Source: Mesodorylaimus sp. YZB2_4 (Eukaryota; Nematoda; Enoplea; Dorylaimida; Dorylaimidae). Taken from it: a DNA stretch of 64,000 nucleotides. Both the position numbers and the translations under genes were made by a program. Location of the stretch: positions 1 through 64,000 of the forward strand of contig JASANH010000877.1 in assembly GCA_030248295.1 (NCBI GenBank), in the 5' to 3' direction. Shown here one piece after another: positions 29,351 to 40,111 of the stretch. Under the pieces are notes generated by a model. That model saw nothing but the letters and a program-made list of their open reading frames with translations, was not told where the DNA came from and made no database searches. Each line of letters opens with the position of its first letter. Position 1 is the stretch's first letter.

Positions 29351-32303
29351 TAATTTCGAAATAAGACGCGTAATTTCTGCCGGGACATAGGAGAAGCTTC
29401 TGTTGGTGAAGGAGACCTACAGTGCAATGGGACCCGATAGTTCTATTTAATCAGGGAGGAGCTATGCTCATTTAACTAGTAAATTAAATTCACAGTACTA
29501 CAGGCGTGCTAGCGCTGACTGCGAAAATTATTTTTTTGCTAGAATTTCGATGCAAAAATTGACATGTATACCTCGTACTATTCCAACAAGGCTGGCTAAC
29601 CTGAAAAAAGTCTCAAGACTGAATCGAATGGGTGTTTGTCGGATCAGATCGGATGGGGAAAATTTCGGATCGGATCATGTGAAAAATTAACTTGTAATTT
29701 TTTTGAATTAATAATGTATCAACCTTTTTCGAATGGTTGCTCCTATTGATTAACGCACAGTTTTTGATATCATGATTTCACGGCACTAGCAGCGCCCCTC
29801 TCAAGGCTTTGCCTCACTGCTGATCATGCTCCACAAGCTGATGATGTAAAGCAGATCCATGTATCCATGTGGTATGTATGATGTACTGGATCCATACTGC
29901 TTACGTATGACTGTAACCACAACTTCAAATTTTCTTATAAAAACGGATATTCCCACTCCTCACTAATATTTCTGTCGTCACACTCCGACACTGCATTTGC
30001 GAAATCTTGCATCCAGCAACCATGCCAGCCGTTGTCAAACTTAAAAAAACCGAAAATTGTAATATGCTCCTGGGTGCAAAAGAAAACTCTGCAAAATATC
30101 AGAGGCGTCTGGCCAACTGGTCAGCAGCGCGCAGTGCCTAAAGTCTAGGAATTTTTAAAGAGATAAAACCTGAAACCCAAGTGTTGGAAGCTCGATATCG
30201 AGTCCCAAAACCCGAAAAGCGAGTTTGGAAAGAACCCTGCGTGTTTATCTCAAGCTTGGGCTCCTAATTATCAAGTATTCAAAAATTCTCAGTTCTTTAA
30301 GGGCATCGCTGATCAGTTGACCAGACGTCTCTGATATTTTGCACAAAGCTTTCTTTTGCACCTCGCAACGCATCACAATTTTTGGTTTTGTAAAGTTTCA
30401 CTTAAAGGGCCACTGAAGTCAAATTTTTTATGCTTCAAGGGCTAACCATACCCCCTGACAAATCATTTAGCCGCTTTAACTCTTGCACCCGGTCCCTCCC
30501 TCGCGCTCTGGAACATGAAAATGTTGTGAAACTCGAATTCGCGCCAAATGGCCTCTCCACCCTCAGGTTCGTGTTGGAATGGACATGTGTGCGCGTAAGT
30601 GCCACCATGGCTATACCATATGTGATAAATCACATATAGTATAGCCATGAGTGCCACCATGGCTGCTCGGGAAACATGGAAGGAACGTTTTTGATGAACG
30701 GAAAGCATTTATTTTGAGTCGCATGTAAGAAAAAGTGGCGAAGAAGAATAAACATGGAATCTGATGATGACTTGATTTCTGTGAGCTCAGAATATCCAAC
30801 TGACGAACCCTTGCAAGAAATGGTTCTCCGAGTTTTGAATAGCGTTGGAAGAATTTTACCAACTGGAGAAGATATCGGCGATAGCTGGTAGGTACAGTAC
30901 AGTACATAACGCAATGTGAAAATTAGTTGCAGTGCTTTCTTTTGACTTCAGTTTTAACAAGCCTCTTGGTCTGAGGATGGACCCAATTCGCAACAAGGCC
31001 GACAGTGTTGTCGATGGGGTTCCGTCCTGGTGCAAGTGCAGTGGTCGTTGTCAGCTTCAGAAAACCGTGGGGGAATGCTATTGCTGTCTCGAGTCTGCAG
31101 ACTACCAAACTGAAAACGCATGGAAGTTGCTTGAGCACGTCGAAAGCGGCTGCGTAACCGAGGCTAGAGCTTTCAAGCTGTTGTGCTTGGAGCACGAGGT
31201 AAGTAGGTGTCAATGTTACACGGCTGTCTCATTTTTCCTGAATTTATTTTGAATCCACTCACTCGTAGCATTTTTTTACAGGTTGTCCGAGTGGAAGCAC
31301 TACAAATCGCCCTTTATCATGGACAAGAAATTGATCAACCCTCTAATCGCTTGCTGCGTCACGCTGCCTATCGCCAATTTATCTTTTGGTGTTTTGGTCG
31401 AATCGGATTTAAGAATCGACTGCAAATTCCATCGTGCACAGTTTCAAAGATAAGGCAGGTGAGGAAGTTTGGTTGAAAAAGAAATATGTTGCTTCGGTGT
31501 CACATACCTACTATATAACGTAGCTTATCTAACTTTCAGGCTTTTCCCGATCCTGACGAAACTTACGTTGGATTCCACGACGCCACAGATACTGGAAATT
31601 GGTTTGAACTTCTTCCATAGTTTTTTCGCTGTCAAATGCTGTTATTTGTGTCTTAGAGGATTTTAGGTAATGGACATGTTCCAGAGCGCGAGGGAGGGAC
31701 CGGGTGCAAGAGTTGGGGCGGCTAAATGATTTGTCAGGGGGTATGGTTAGCCCTTGAAGCATAAAAAATTTGACTTCAGTGGCCCTTTTACGGCTGGCGA
31801 TGTTCCCTACTTATCCATTTTTCCCCTGGTCTCAAGCAATAATAATGCGAAGATGACTTGTAACTCTGATTATAAGCTGAAACAAGGAAGTTTTAAGAAT
31901 CAATTTTTTTATAGAAAGCCAGGACAAATTGGGGGAAATCACTTCCCGCTTGGTTGTTTGGACCTTTTTTATATTCTTCGTTGACATTCTCCACGAAACA
32001 TTATGTCCTAATCTCTAAATTATTTAGAGCCCATTCAATCATTAAAAGACAACTTTCCTGAAATTTTTATTAAGGACTTATAGTATTTTAAGATGCACTC
32101 TTCACACTGGTGAATATACAATACTAGAGGGGCTTGTCACCGTATCCCAGGAGGAAAGGTCCTTAGACCATTGATCCGACAAAATATTGATATAAAAGTC
32201 ACTACAAACCCCGTTTCTTTTGACCAACTGCCTGAGCCACTGGATCGGACACCGCGGTTGAAGAAGCAATTAACAGAATAATCAGGGATTTTACTTCAAG
32301 CAT
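28832..32303 (-). CDS. Secreted two-module cysteine-rich protein, paralogue B (3 exons)
   Basis: Exons (minus): 32210-32303, 29171-29335, 28832-28953; both introns are phase 1 and the joined frame is 126 aa plus TAG. Exon 1 is a signal peptide plus short propeptide (MLEVKSLIILLIASST ... QAVGQKKR) ending in a KKR processing site. Exon 2 is an 8-Cys module (DCSSYDCQMC ... WDHPC ... CHTCCC) followed by a Thr/Arg/Pro linker. Exon 3 is a second 8-Cys module (NCALYTCHDKKCDQCC ... CECGG) with the stop. The C-terminal pattern (C...C...C..CC...C...CxC) recalls CS-alpha-beta defensins or knottins, but I cannot assign a fold. A processed extracellular peptide (defence, venom-like or structural) is inferred. 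Intron 1 (2.9 kb) contains a transposon with its own gene on the other strand. The first-exon donor is GTTTGT. Confidence 0.72.
30038..30390. mobile_element. Foldback element, ~90-bp arms
   Basis: The left arm 30038-30135 and right arm 30298-30388 are inverted copies (anchor 'tgcaaaatatcagag' and its complement). It stops about 15 bp before the TTAA element at 30406. Non-coding. Confidence 0.6.
30606..30649. repeat. 21-bp perfect-type hairpin inside the TTAA element
   Basis: Arms 30606-30626 and 30629-30649 pair with a single mismatch around a 2-base loop, and are flanked by the direct repeat 'gccaccatggct' (30601-30612, 30653-30664). It lies between the left TIR and the gene start. Confidence 0.75.
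30754..31620 (+). CDS. P2X7 receptor C-terminal (ballast) domain protein, 4 exons
   Basis: Exons 30754-30887, 30952-31198, 31282-31458, 31540-31620; all GT-AG, phases fit, 212 aa plus TAG. A 45-aa acidic N-terminus (MESDDDLISVSSEYPTDEP) leads into the cysteine-based domain: PSWCKCSGRCQ, then CYCCLE, then NRLLRHAAYRQFIFWCFG, IPSCTVSKIRQAFPD and YVGFHDA. These match, block by block, the intracellular ballast of vertebrate P2X7 (zinc- and guanine-nucleotide-binding). No P2X channel part is present, so this is a free-standing ballast protein. Introns are short (64, 83 and 81 bp), unlike the host genes. It is framed by the TIRs of a transposon, so it is element-borne. Cys residues expected for zinc binding look conserved. 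Confidence 0.82.
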
Positions 32304-32490
32304 TTTCGAGCTCTAAATCAAAAAAGTAATCAAGTAAACCTAAAAGTGAGATATTTTTCGAATAAAAGGCGATGATGCAACTGAACACAGTACCTTCTCT
32401 ATAATTCAAGCACCTACGTAGTGTTAGTTATATAGCGCATTTTTGTACTGCATGTACTAGGTGCAAAGTGTACTGCGAGTTTTGCATATA
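32304..32490. promoter_or_regulatory. Conserved upstream region of cysteine-rich gene B
   Basis: Aligns with 36243-36420 upstream of paralogue A, including 'agtgtactgcgagttttgc'. Conserved immediately upstream of the ATG, it probably includes the 5' untranslated region and promoter. No TATA box is evident. Confidence 0.45.
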
Positions 32491-32779
32491 CAGTCAACCT
32501 CGGGTTATTGCAGCCGCTTGGGACACCAGAGAAAGTTGCAATTATCTGAAGTTGCAATCATTCAATATTTCAATTACGCGAAGTTCAAATGGATTTTTGA
32601 AAAAAATTGCAATTACGCGAAGTTTTCTGTGCTTTGCGCACATAAGTAACTAACAAACTTTCTTTGCGCTTTCAAGAGGGTTTTTATCAGGAAGACAACA
32701 TTTTCTTAGTCACATAGATTTGACTAATCGTATAAAACCGAAATCTCTCCCTCACCAATCTTACAGCAAAAGCACTTAG

Positions 32780-33187
32780 CACTCCCCTGTCGTACGACAA
32801 GATGCGTATGCGCCTAATTCGAGAACGATTTTTCTCGAAATTTTCCGTGATGCCTTAACGTTAGTTGATGTCAGTGGAAATTTTGTAGAAAAAAAACGTA
32901 CTCTATCAAACAAATATACTTTTGAAGCTTGATTTTTCTAAATTTTTCAATTTTTTTTGAAGATTTTTCGTAAATTTTCGCAATTCAAACGGAAAAAATC
33001 TGTTATAAACTTGACAAAAGCAGAAACGCAAAACAAGGACCACCAGTCGATCGAGCACACTTTTTTCTATAAATTTGTCACTGACGTTAACTTAGCTTAC
33101 CACGGAAAATTTCGAGAAAAATCGCCCGAAAGCGGCGACTCCTTGAATTGGGCGCACGCGCACATGTCGTACGACAGGAGAGCGACC
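32780..33187. mobile_element. MITE with ~44-bp inverted ends, upstream of gene B
   Basis: Left 32782-32825 and right 33138-33183 are imperfect inverted repeats around CCTGTCGTACGACA; the core TGTCGTACGACA is itself palindromic. It lies in the part of the upstream region absent from the paralogous copy, consistent with an insertion after the duplication. Confidence 0.55.
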
Positions 33188-33189
33188 GA

Positions 33190-34561
33190 CTATGATTAGG
33201 CCCTTACTGCAGGTATTGGAACGAAGTTCGTGACCGTGGTCTGAGAGAATACTAAACCTCGCGATTATTCGAATAATGGAATACTCAATACTCGGAAAAA
33301 GTGCACCGGTATTCGCATTTTATAGAGAGCCGAAATCAGTGGGAGTCTACTATAAAAAAGTGCATGGAAACAGTGACATGGTAGCAGATTTTTAGAATTA
33401 TCTGACATTATACGCAGCTGCGACAAGATTTTACTAGCTAAAGTCTCTAGTCCGTGTCTGAAGGACAGGTTAGCCCATCACTGAAAAAGTAAAAAGATTT
33501 TGCAAACTGTAAATATACGGTAAGTTAGTCGCCGTGTCTTCTGGCTGTACAGCACACAAAAAGCCGTGCTTTGTGTAAGAACGGGTATTGAAAGCGACGA
33601 AATCGATATTTATTCCAGAACTATAGTACAGTAATTCGCAACGGTAAAGAAACATTACGAAGTTTAGGAAAGAGGTCAAGGAGGCTAGGGGGCATATGCA
33701 AGGAACATTGGGTGGCTTCCTAAAGTGCATAATTTCGGAATACGAATGCATTAACCTGTAAGCAGCGTTATACGCCAATGGTCTGGCAATCAGAGTGACG
33801 ATTTTATTAATTTCTTGGAAATTATCGTTTTTGAAATATTGGCATAAATCTTATCGCAATTTCTTATTACAAATTCTTGTATATAACTGTAATTTTTTTA
33901 ACCTTCTTTTACTGTAAGTCTCAAATAGTCTTACCAGTCTGACAAGTCGTATAAGAAATCTTTTGTTTTTCCTGTAGCTAATTAAATGATTTCTCATGAG
34001 ATTTATTATTAGCATGTATTATCAGGTAATTTTCAACGTGGGGTGTTTGACAGCCGAGACTGTCTCCTCGTTCGGCTTCCGTCTCTCCACTCGGACCACC
34101 TCGACGGTGCTGGATGAATTACCACCAGCCTAGCGTGAAGTTAGCGAGAACTCATGGTTCGCAAACCAACCCCTGTTATTGGGGATTTAAGCCAGGACGA
34201 GCCCAGTCCCTGGCTACCTAGCAATAAAAAATAGAAAAACGCCAAGCCTTTTGTCGCACTACCGCAGTCACGAGTTGCATTGGCCTCCACAGCCTTCGAC
34301 TAGGATTTGCTGCCTATTATTCATCTACATATTTTAACGTCGCTCTTAATCTATTTCGCACTCCCTGGTAATATCAACAGTATCAATTTCAGTCATGGTG
34401 TTCCTTTCCTGCCCTTATTTTTAAGAGCCTTGCAAATTCTTTGATGTAATGCAGCATTCCACAACACATGACTGCCTCAAATCACGCCATCTTTCATTAA
34501 AACGGTTGAAAGCTGAAAAATTTTGTATTCTTTCTGCTATTAAAAGTAAGCATCTGACGTA
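33190..34561. other. Spacer between the two duplication units
   Basis: 33205-33440 aligns with 36488-36712 (part of the duplication). The rest is AT-rich DNA without supported genes. 34390-34561 is the 3' side of paralogue A. Confidence 0.45.
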
Positions 34562-36242
34562 CTATGGATTCACTCCTCCACATTTGCATTTTATCCTATC
34601 TGAATCACATCCACCACTGTTGAGATTTTGGTTGCGGCAGCAATCATAACATCCATCTTCGTGACAGTTGTACGATGCGGCGCAATCTATCAACGGTAAG
34701 CTGGGCAATGATAAAAGAGCTGAAACTTTTTTAGCCTTGTATGCAGGCTCTAAAGAGTCGCTGTCGTGCGTTTATTACTTCTATCCAGTTTTGTTTTTCA
34801 AGAAATTGAAAAAAGGGCCACTACCCTCTAACAAGCACCTAATTTTATCCAAGACTGCATTTACCGAGTTTTTTAAAGCATTGCAGAGCAGCATCCTTAC
34901 CTTCGTATGGTGGTTTTGTCGTCGTCGTTGCTGGTTGGCAACAGCAGGTGGCACAGAAGCCTTCGCCCCCGTACAGACAAGGATTATCCCAACCTTCATA
35001 GCACATTTGACAAGAGTAGCTGCCGCAGTCCTCAGCTAAAACATGTAACGTGACTCGCAGGCACGCAGAATACTGTCAGCTGGGCGTGGCAGACAGCCAC
35101 CCAAAACAGGAAGCAGCCAACATAGCGATGTTATGAGCTTGAAAAAAGATTGGCTGTCTTGATGCTTGGTTGCTCACCGATTTTGGCAGAGTGTGCCTCA
35201 CATATGATGTACGTGCAGTCCCTGTGGATGTGAGCATCAGAAGCACAATGCACAGTATGCAGGTGATATGGGATTCGCACGAGTATTTTTGACTTCACCT
35301 CCCCCCCCTGTATGAGCCAACCGCGCGACGTACCTCCAAGTCAATGTGCATGCAACACACACCAGCAACGCTGGCAGCAAATTGATTGTGAACTATGTAA
35401 ACGTCAAACCCTGGCCTAATTCAGTTGCGGTGCTCAACCAGCTCGCTGAGGTGGCTCGGCTGGCCTGTCAGTGAACCCACTTAAAATGCCTGCATTAATC
35501 TTCCTGAAAATACTAAAAAGTTTAAAGCTAAGGCGAAGCTAGCAGTGCACATGTTCGAGCAGTTCGGATTTCCGGAGTGATGTCAAATTTATATCTCAAA
35601 TGCATGCCTCACGTCAGCTCTTCGAAGGTGAGATATAACCTTAGGTATAGATATTATATTAATATCCATATTTCAAAAGATTCATTGTAGACATCCATAT
35701 CAACACAATCTTATGTTCATGTTCGTGTTTTGTTACATCACCAAGCGTTCATGCGCACTGCAGGGTTGAGGCTTATAAACAAAGTCCACTCATAATCATG
35801 GAGGAACCTGCAAGAATGCTCACGCTGATCGCGAATGTTAATATGATCGACTTCAATGACAAAGTGTCTTGCATATTTTACGTGCATTGTCGTGTACTAT
35901 TTCCTAGTACAGCACTTTCAGCCCAAAATTATTTTCTAGCCTCTGCCTCATTCACAGCCGTAATTTGTCAGCCAATATATTTTATGATTACAGCTTTTCA
36001 AACTGCCCCTCACAGAAATTTTTGACAAGGTTCGTGATATTGTAAAATTTTAGGATAATGCAAATACTTGTGATGACAAGCTTCACAAACTGATAAAGCT
36101 TTTGGACTCATGATCAGACTAAATGTCGATACAAAAGTCACTACAAACCCCTTTTCTTTTGACCGACTGCCTGAGCCAATGGATCGGACACCACGGTTGA
36201 AGAAGCGATGAACAAAATAATCAGGGATTTTACTTGGAGCAT
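34562..36242 (-). CDS. Secreted two-module cysteine-rich protein, paralogue A (3 exons)
   Basis: Exons (minus): 36149-36242, 34901-35035, 34562-34686; phase-1 introns and a joined frame of 117 aa plus TAG. Exon 1 has exactly the length of paralogue B's (94 nt) and encodes MLQVKSLIILFIASST ... QAVGQKKR, a signal peptide with a KKR propeptide end. Exon 2 (8 Cys): EDCGSYSCQMC, WDNPC, FCATCCC, then a TTTTKPP linker; it lacks ten residues that B has between Cys3 and Cys4. Exon 3 (8 Cys): DCAASYNCHEDGCYDCC, a GGC, then KCKCGG near the end. Cysteine spacing is kept while other residues vary widely, as in fast-evolving secreted peptides. Conserved splice sites and open frames in both copies argue that both are functional. 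Confidence 0.75.
35150..35480. repeat. Dispersed repeat, copy 2, in intron 1 of gene A
   Basis: Related to 5720-5990 and 51930-52100 (blocks 'cagaagcacaatg', 'gagccaaccgc', 'agctcgctgaggtggctcg'). Sequence to 35700 further resembles 52120-52330. Confidence 0.55.
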
Positions 36243-38557
36243 TTTCGAAAACTGAATCGCACAAGTGATCAAGTCAACCTAAAAGTGAAACGTTGCATCA
36301 GTATTTGGCGATGGTGCAAGCAAATAAACCACCTTTTCTGCAGGTACCTTCGTAGTCTTACATAACGCATTTTTTTACCGCATGTGCTAAGAGCGAAGTG
36401 TACTGCGAGTTTTGCGCGTAATCCCATATTGGAGCACAACTCTATGCAAAACTGAGATCAGAAGAAATATCATACGAGATATCGTTAGAGCTTACTGTAG
36501 GTATTGCAACGAAGTTCGTGACCAGGTCTGAGGACTAGGAATACCTCGCGATTATCCGAACAATGGGAGACGCAATAGCCTCCTTGAAAGTGTATTCGCA
36601 CTTTATAGAGAGCCAAAATCAGTGGGAGCGCCTGCGTTGCACGAACATCATGGCATCGTAGCAGATTTACAGAACTACCTGACATTATACACAGCTGCGA
36701 CAGGATTTTACAAGACGAAGCACATTGTGGAATCTCTGGGAATATTCAAAAAAGAATATGATATTAAGCACCCACGTATTATAGAGGGGAGCCAAAATTT
36801 CGGACAGCTACGGGTATCTCGATTATTCATGAAGTCAAAATTTTTATTTCCCCAGGCCCCCTGTCGATCAGGGATTGCGGCTTTTTTTGCATAGGTGCTG
36901 GGGGTCCAAAATTTTGGCTATTCCCTATAAAACGTTGTCGCGACGGAGCGCAACTCTCACACGACAGCCCAGGAGAAGCATCGTCGATCTGTGGCTTTAC
37001 AGTGCGATGATCATACCTTTCATGCCGAGTTCGCCTCTCTGTGGCTCACGTTCCTGTCGCTGACCAGAGTGGTCCCTGCTGATCTTTGTTTGTAAAGGCA
37101 GTGACGAAGGTCGCTCAATAGTCAGTCGCAGCTTGTCAACCGGTCGAGCAGTTGGTTCTCTTCTCTTTAACCACACGCTTCCGCAGCCGTACTCTCGCTA
37201 TACCGTACGTGGGTGCTGAATTTGAATATGATACTCTTTTTTTTAATATCTTGACAAGGATTTTAGAGTGCACAGTACTTTGTCTTCAAGTCCACAGTAC
37301 ATGCCTCTCAAAAAAATAAAATTTTTGTTCAAGCTGCTGTACATTAGTAAATCACTGTGTCTTCTGCCCAAACACAAAACTGCGTATCACATAAAATCGG
37401 GTAAGTATTTCGAAGCCGTTACATTAATTGCACATTGAGCTAGACGCATGTCGGAACGTTGAGCCAACCTGGGAGTGAAGCGTAGCTCGGCGAAACCCGC
37501 TGCTGTCTGTAAAAGTTCGAATGTGAAGCCGTGGAAGCAGATTTAGATAATTCCCTGTCTGCACACATCTCTGACGAGTATACATGCTGCTCGCGAGGTG
37601 GCCATTGAAGTCTACACGCCCAGATACAATAGGTTTGGCCTTTTTAAGGATAACAGAGAAGTTCTGACCAAGATTTACACGTGGGGTCAAAATCGTTTTT
37701 TCTCAGCAAACACGATCCGTCGATCGTATTAATGTGGCAGGTACCGTAATGTGGTTCTTCCAGGACCGTCACCAAGCCGTCCAAGTCTGCTCGAAAATTC
37801 GCGCGATAGCCTAACGCGCTGGTTGAAGCGAGGAACGAAATCCCTGCGAAATTTAAAAACTAGACAATGGTGGCAAAAGCTTATCCTGCTTGAAATTCCG
37901 CTGCAGCCAGCATAAACAGAGTTTATAACTCGTTACTAACTTTAGGCTTACTTTTACCAAGATTGACAAAAAAAGGTAACAAAAGTTTGAATTCGAAGGC
38001 ACAAACTTTTTCTTAAAATTCAGCGAAACCATTGCCGTTGGGTTCTCTGGATACCTCTCACGCTGGGTGCGCACTTACAGGGGAGGCTTCGACTCCCGCC
38101 TCAGTACAAAATGGTTATTAAATATGTGTGCCTTAGCCCTCGATTGCGCTGTATAGTGCTTGGCTATGGATAAAGAATGGCATGACCAAGTTTTATTTCG
38201 ATGTCAACGGAAACTTTGAGATATGAGAATTTTGCACTAGTTGCAAAGACCTACTCACGATCAGACATTTTTGTTACCTTTTGTTGCATAAGGACTAATC
38301 TGCTTGTTATCGGCAAGAAAACAAAGCGATAAATATTTATCGAGCTCTACTGAAAGAAAGACCAATGTAAAGTAAAAGACCAAAGTAAAAAAAGACCAAA
38401 GTAAATGAGGCAACAAAAAGCTTACTAAGCCAGACAGCGGCAGCAGCTACGATTGCTACGAAAGCTCCAATCCACGTGCATTGTGATACATTAAAAGTAC
38501 ATATATAGGCTCCAAGCAATCGAAAAAGCGCATTGTACCTGATACTTAATCTTCACA
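36243..38557. other. Upstream of gene A and intergenic DNA
   Basis: 36243-36420 and 36488-36712 are duplicated upstream of gene B. The rest holds no supported gene. Confidence 0.45.
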
Positions 38558-38662
38558 TTACATGTTTCGACTGATCAAAACAGCCAATAGGATAATGATG
38601 ACGATGAAGGCCACAGCGACACCAACGAGAACATAAATTAAGAATTTTCTTCGCATATTTAT
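38558..38662 (-). CDS. Candidate terminal exon encoding a transmembrane helix
   Basis: After an acceptor (ATTTTTAG) the minus strand reads 34 residues, INMRRKFLIYVLVGVAVAFI and a further hydrophobic run, ending RNM and TAA. This is a basic anchor followed by one clear membrane helix. Phase 0 at the acceptor is compatible with the phase-0 donor at 40112, but the link is a guess. A second hydrophobic frame at 38337-38470 (WIGAFVAIVAAAAVWL) could be an alternative. Confidence 0.3.
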   Translation of the reverse strand: MNMRRKFLIYVLVGVAVAFIVIIILLAVLISRNM

Positions 38663-40111
38663 CTAAAAATATGCTGATAAGTTCTAAATCTCAATGAAAT
38701 AATATTTATAGGAGCTGATTGGGTAATTCTAGCGTTACAAGTAGGGCGCCTTCTGACAAAGAAGATGGGTGAGCAGACACAGTCATCTGATTCCTGATTG
38801 CCAGCTGCAGTGGTTTTAAAACATTGATTTGGTCATTTTGGATGTAAAGATGACACGAAGCACAAGTACATAAATTTATAACTGCGGTTTTTTTCATTAT
38901 GTTATTACCGTACATAAAAATATGAAATACTTCCGCTTACACAGTACGTACATATACGGTATATACCTACTTCACCACATACTTAGGATTTATTTACCTC
39001 AAGGCACGGGGCAATTATTCTATGATTTGTAGAACATGTAGTTATGGTAAAGTTAGAGCATTCTATTTTGGCACAGATTCCTATCTAACGTTACTTTTTT
39101 AAAATGCAAAAAAGATTTTTTTTAGAGAAATTTGAATTTCGCACCCCGCGCGCTTTTGACTGTAATGAGTAGGATGACTGATGAGTGTAAACGTAATGCT
39201 TCTCGGAAAAAAATTTCAAGAATAGGGAGACATGAGTCGCTCTCAGTTTCCCAAGATTGAACGACGTGAGCTACTTTTTATGCGTCACTTTTCGAATAAA
39301 AGCGCTTTCGTCAATAATTTGTGATAGTAGCAATAATGGGGCACTATTTCCACAATTGACGAGAGCCCCAGTTTGATGTAGGAGCTGTAAACAGCTTTCT
39401 GGAGTTTTATACTCAAGATGGTCCAAAAATATATTTTGAAAGATTAGACACAAACAGGGGAAGTGATATAATTTTTCATTACTATCTGAAAATTACAAAA
39501 TCACAGACAAAAACCAAACGGTTACAGTATGACTTGCTGCCTGCTCATCACAGTGAAAGCGCGTGAAGTGCGTGCTATTCAAATTTTTCTGAATTTTATG
39601 TAATTTAAAGAAAAGGGATATGGATCTGAGCATGATGAAGTATTCGAACATTATCTTCCGTGGAGACTTCATATCACAGCAATACTGCAGTCATCTTGTT
39701 CAAGGTTATTCCTTGCAACTTGCCATACTGTAGCTTTAATCCTGGCCTGTGACATTAATAGTAATCATAAACCCGCAATATTTAGATATTTATAATTTTT
39801 CCTGACTTTAAAATAGGAGTATGATCTAGGACGATTTGTCGTTTCAGAATATGTACGAGCCACATGTTAAAGGCGACTGCTTTATGCTGTTTGTGGTAGT
39901 CTATTTAAAATGCTCAGGGCCAGATTTGTCAAATATAAACCTTGAGCCGCATTCTTATTTGGATGCACAGAAAGCGTCAAGCTGCTCGTATCTGACTACT
40001 GAATGTACAAACAATGCTTGCGCAACTTACTGGGCTCCTCTCATCTGTCTTTACTGCGTCACCGTTCAATTGGATGGCAGTAGTGTGCGCGTTGGGTTCA
40101 GCGAACCTTAC
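38663..40111. other. AT-rich region, nothing firmly supported
   Basis: Possible short exons on the minus strand (for example a Cys-containing frame at 38690-38795) could not be tied to a gene. Confidence 0.35.

Larger units (their letters stand above)
30406..31786. mobile_element. TTAA-type DNA transposon carrying a P2X7 C-terminal-domain gene
   Basis: 1381 bp with terminal inverted repeats of 112 bp (30406-30517 and 31675-31786) that differ by eye only at a TTT/CCC triplet. Ends start AGGGCCACTGAAGTC. Flanks are TTAA (30402-30405) and TTTA (31787-31790), a near TTAA duplication as in piggyBac and Kolobok elements; the AGGG end favours neither firmly. The only gene inside is the intact four-exon P2X7-C protein. 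No DDE transposase is present, so it is either mobilised in trans or that protein is part of the machinery. It sits in intron 1 of the cysteine-rich gene, in opposite orientation. Confidence 0.78.

Noticed and set aside
30430..30639. Open frame starting in the left TIR of the TTAA element (and its mirror at 31529-31762)
   Set aside because: The frame appears in both inverted repeats because they are the same sequence; the real gene starts at 30754.
34781..34999. 72-codon minus-strand open frame over cysteine-rich gene A
   Set aside because: It is the wrong frame of exon 2 plus intron; the Cys-rich frame has matching splice sites and a paralogue.
35176..35225. Exon-like segment on the minus strand (DCTYIICEAHSAKI) between exon 1 and exon 2 of cysteine-rich gene A, with AG and GT borders
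   Set aside because: Its phases do not fit between the phase-1 donor of exon 1 and the phase-1 acceptor of exon 2, and it belongs to a dispersed repeat whose other copy (5740) lacks the frame.
38040..38110. tRNA-like TTCGACTCC box
   Set aside because: The T-arm stem would place the wrong bases in the loop and no acceptor stem or anticodon arm can be drawn.
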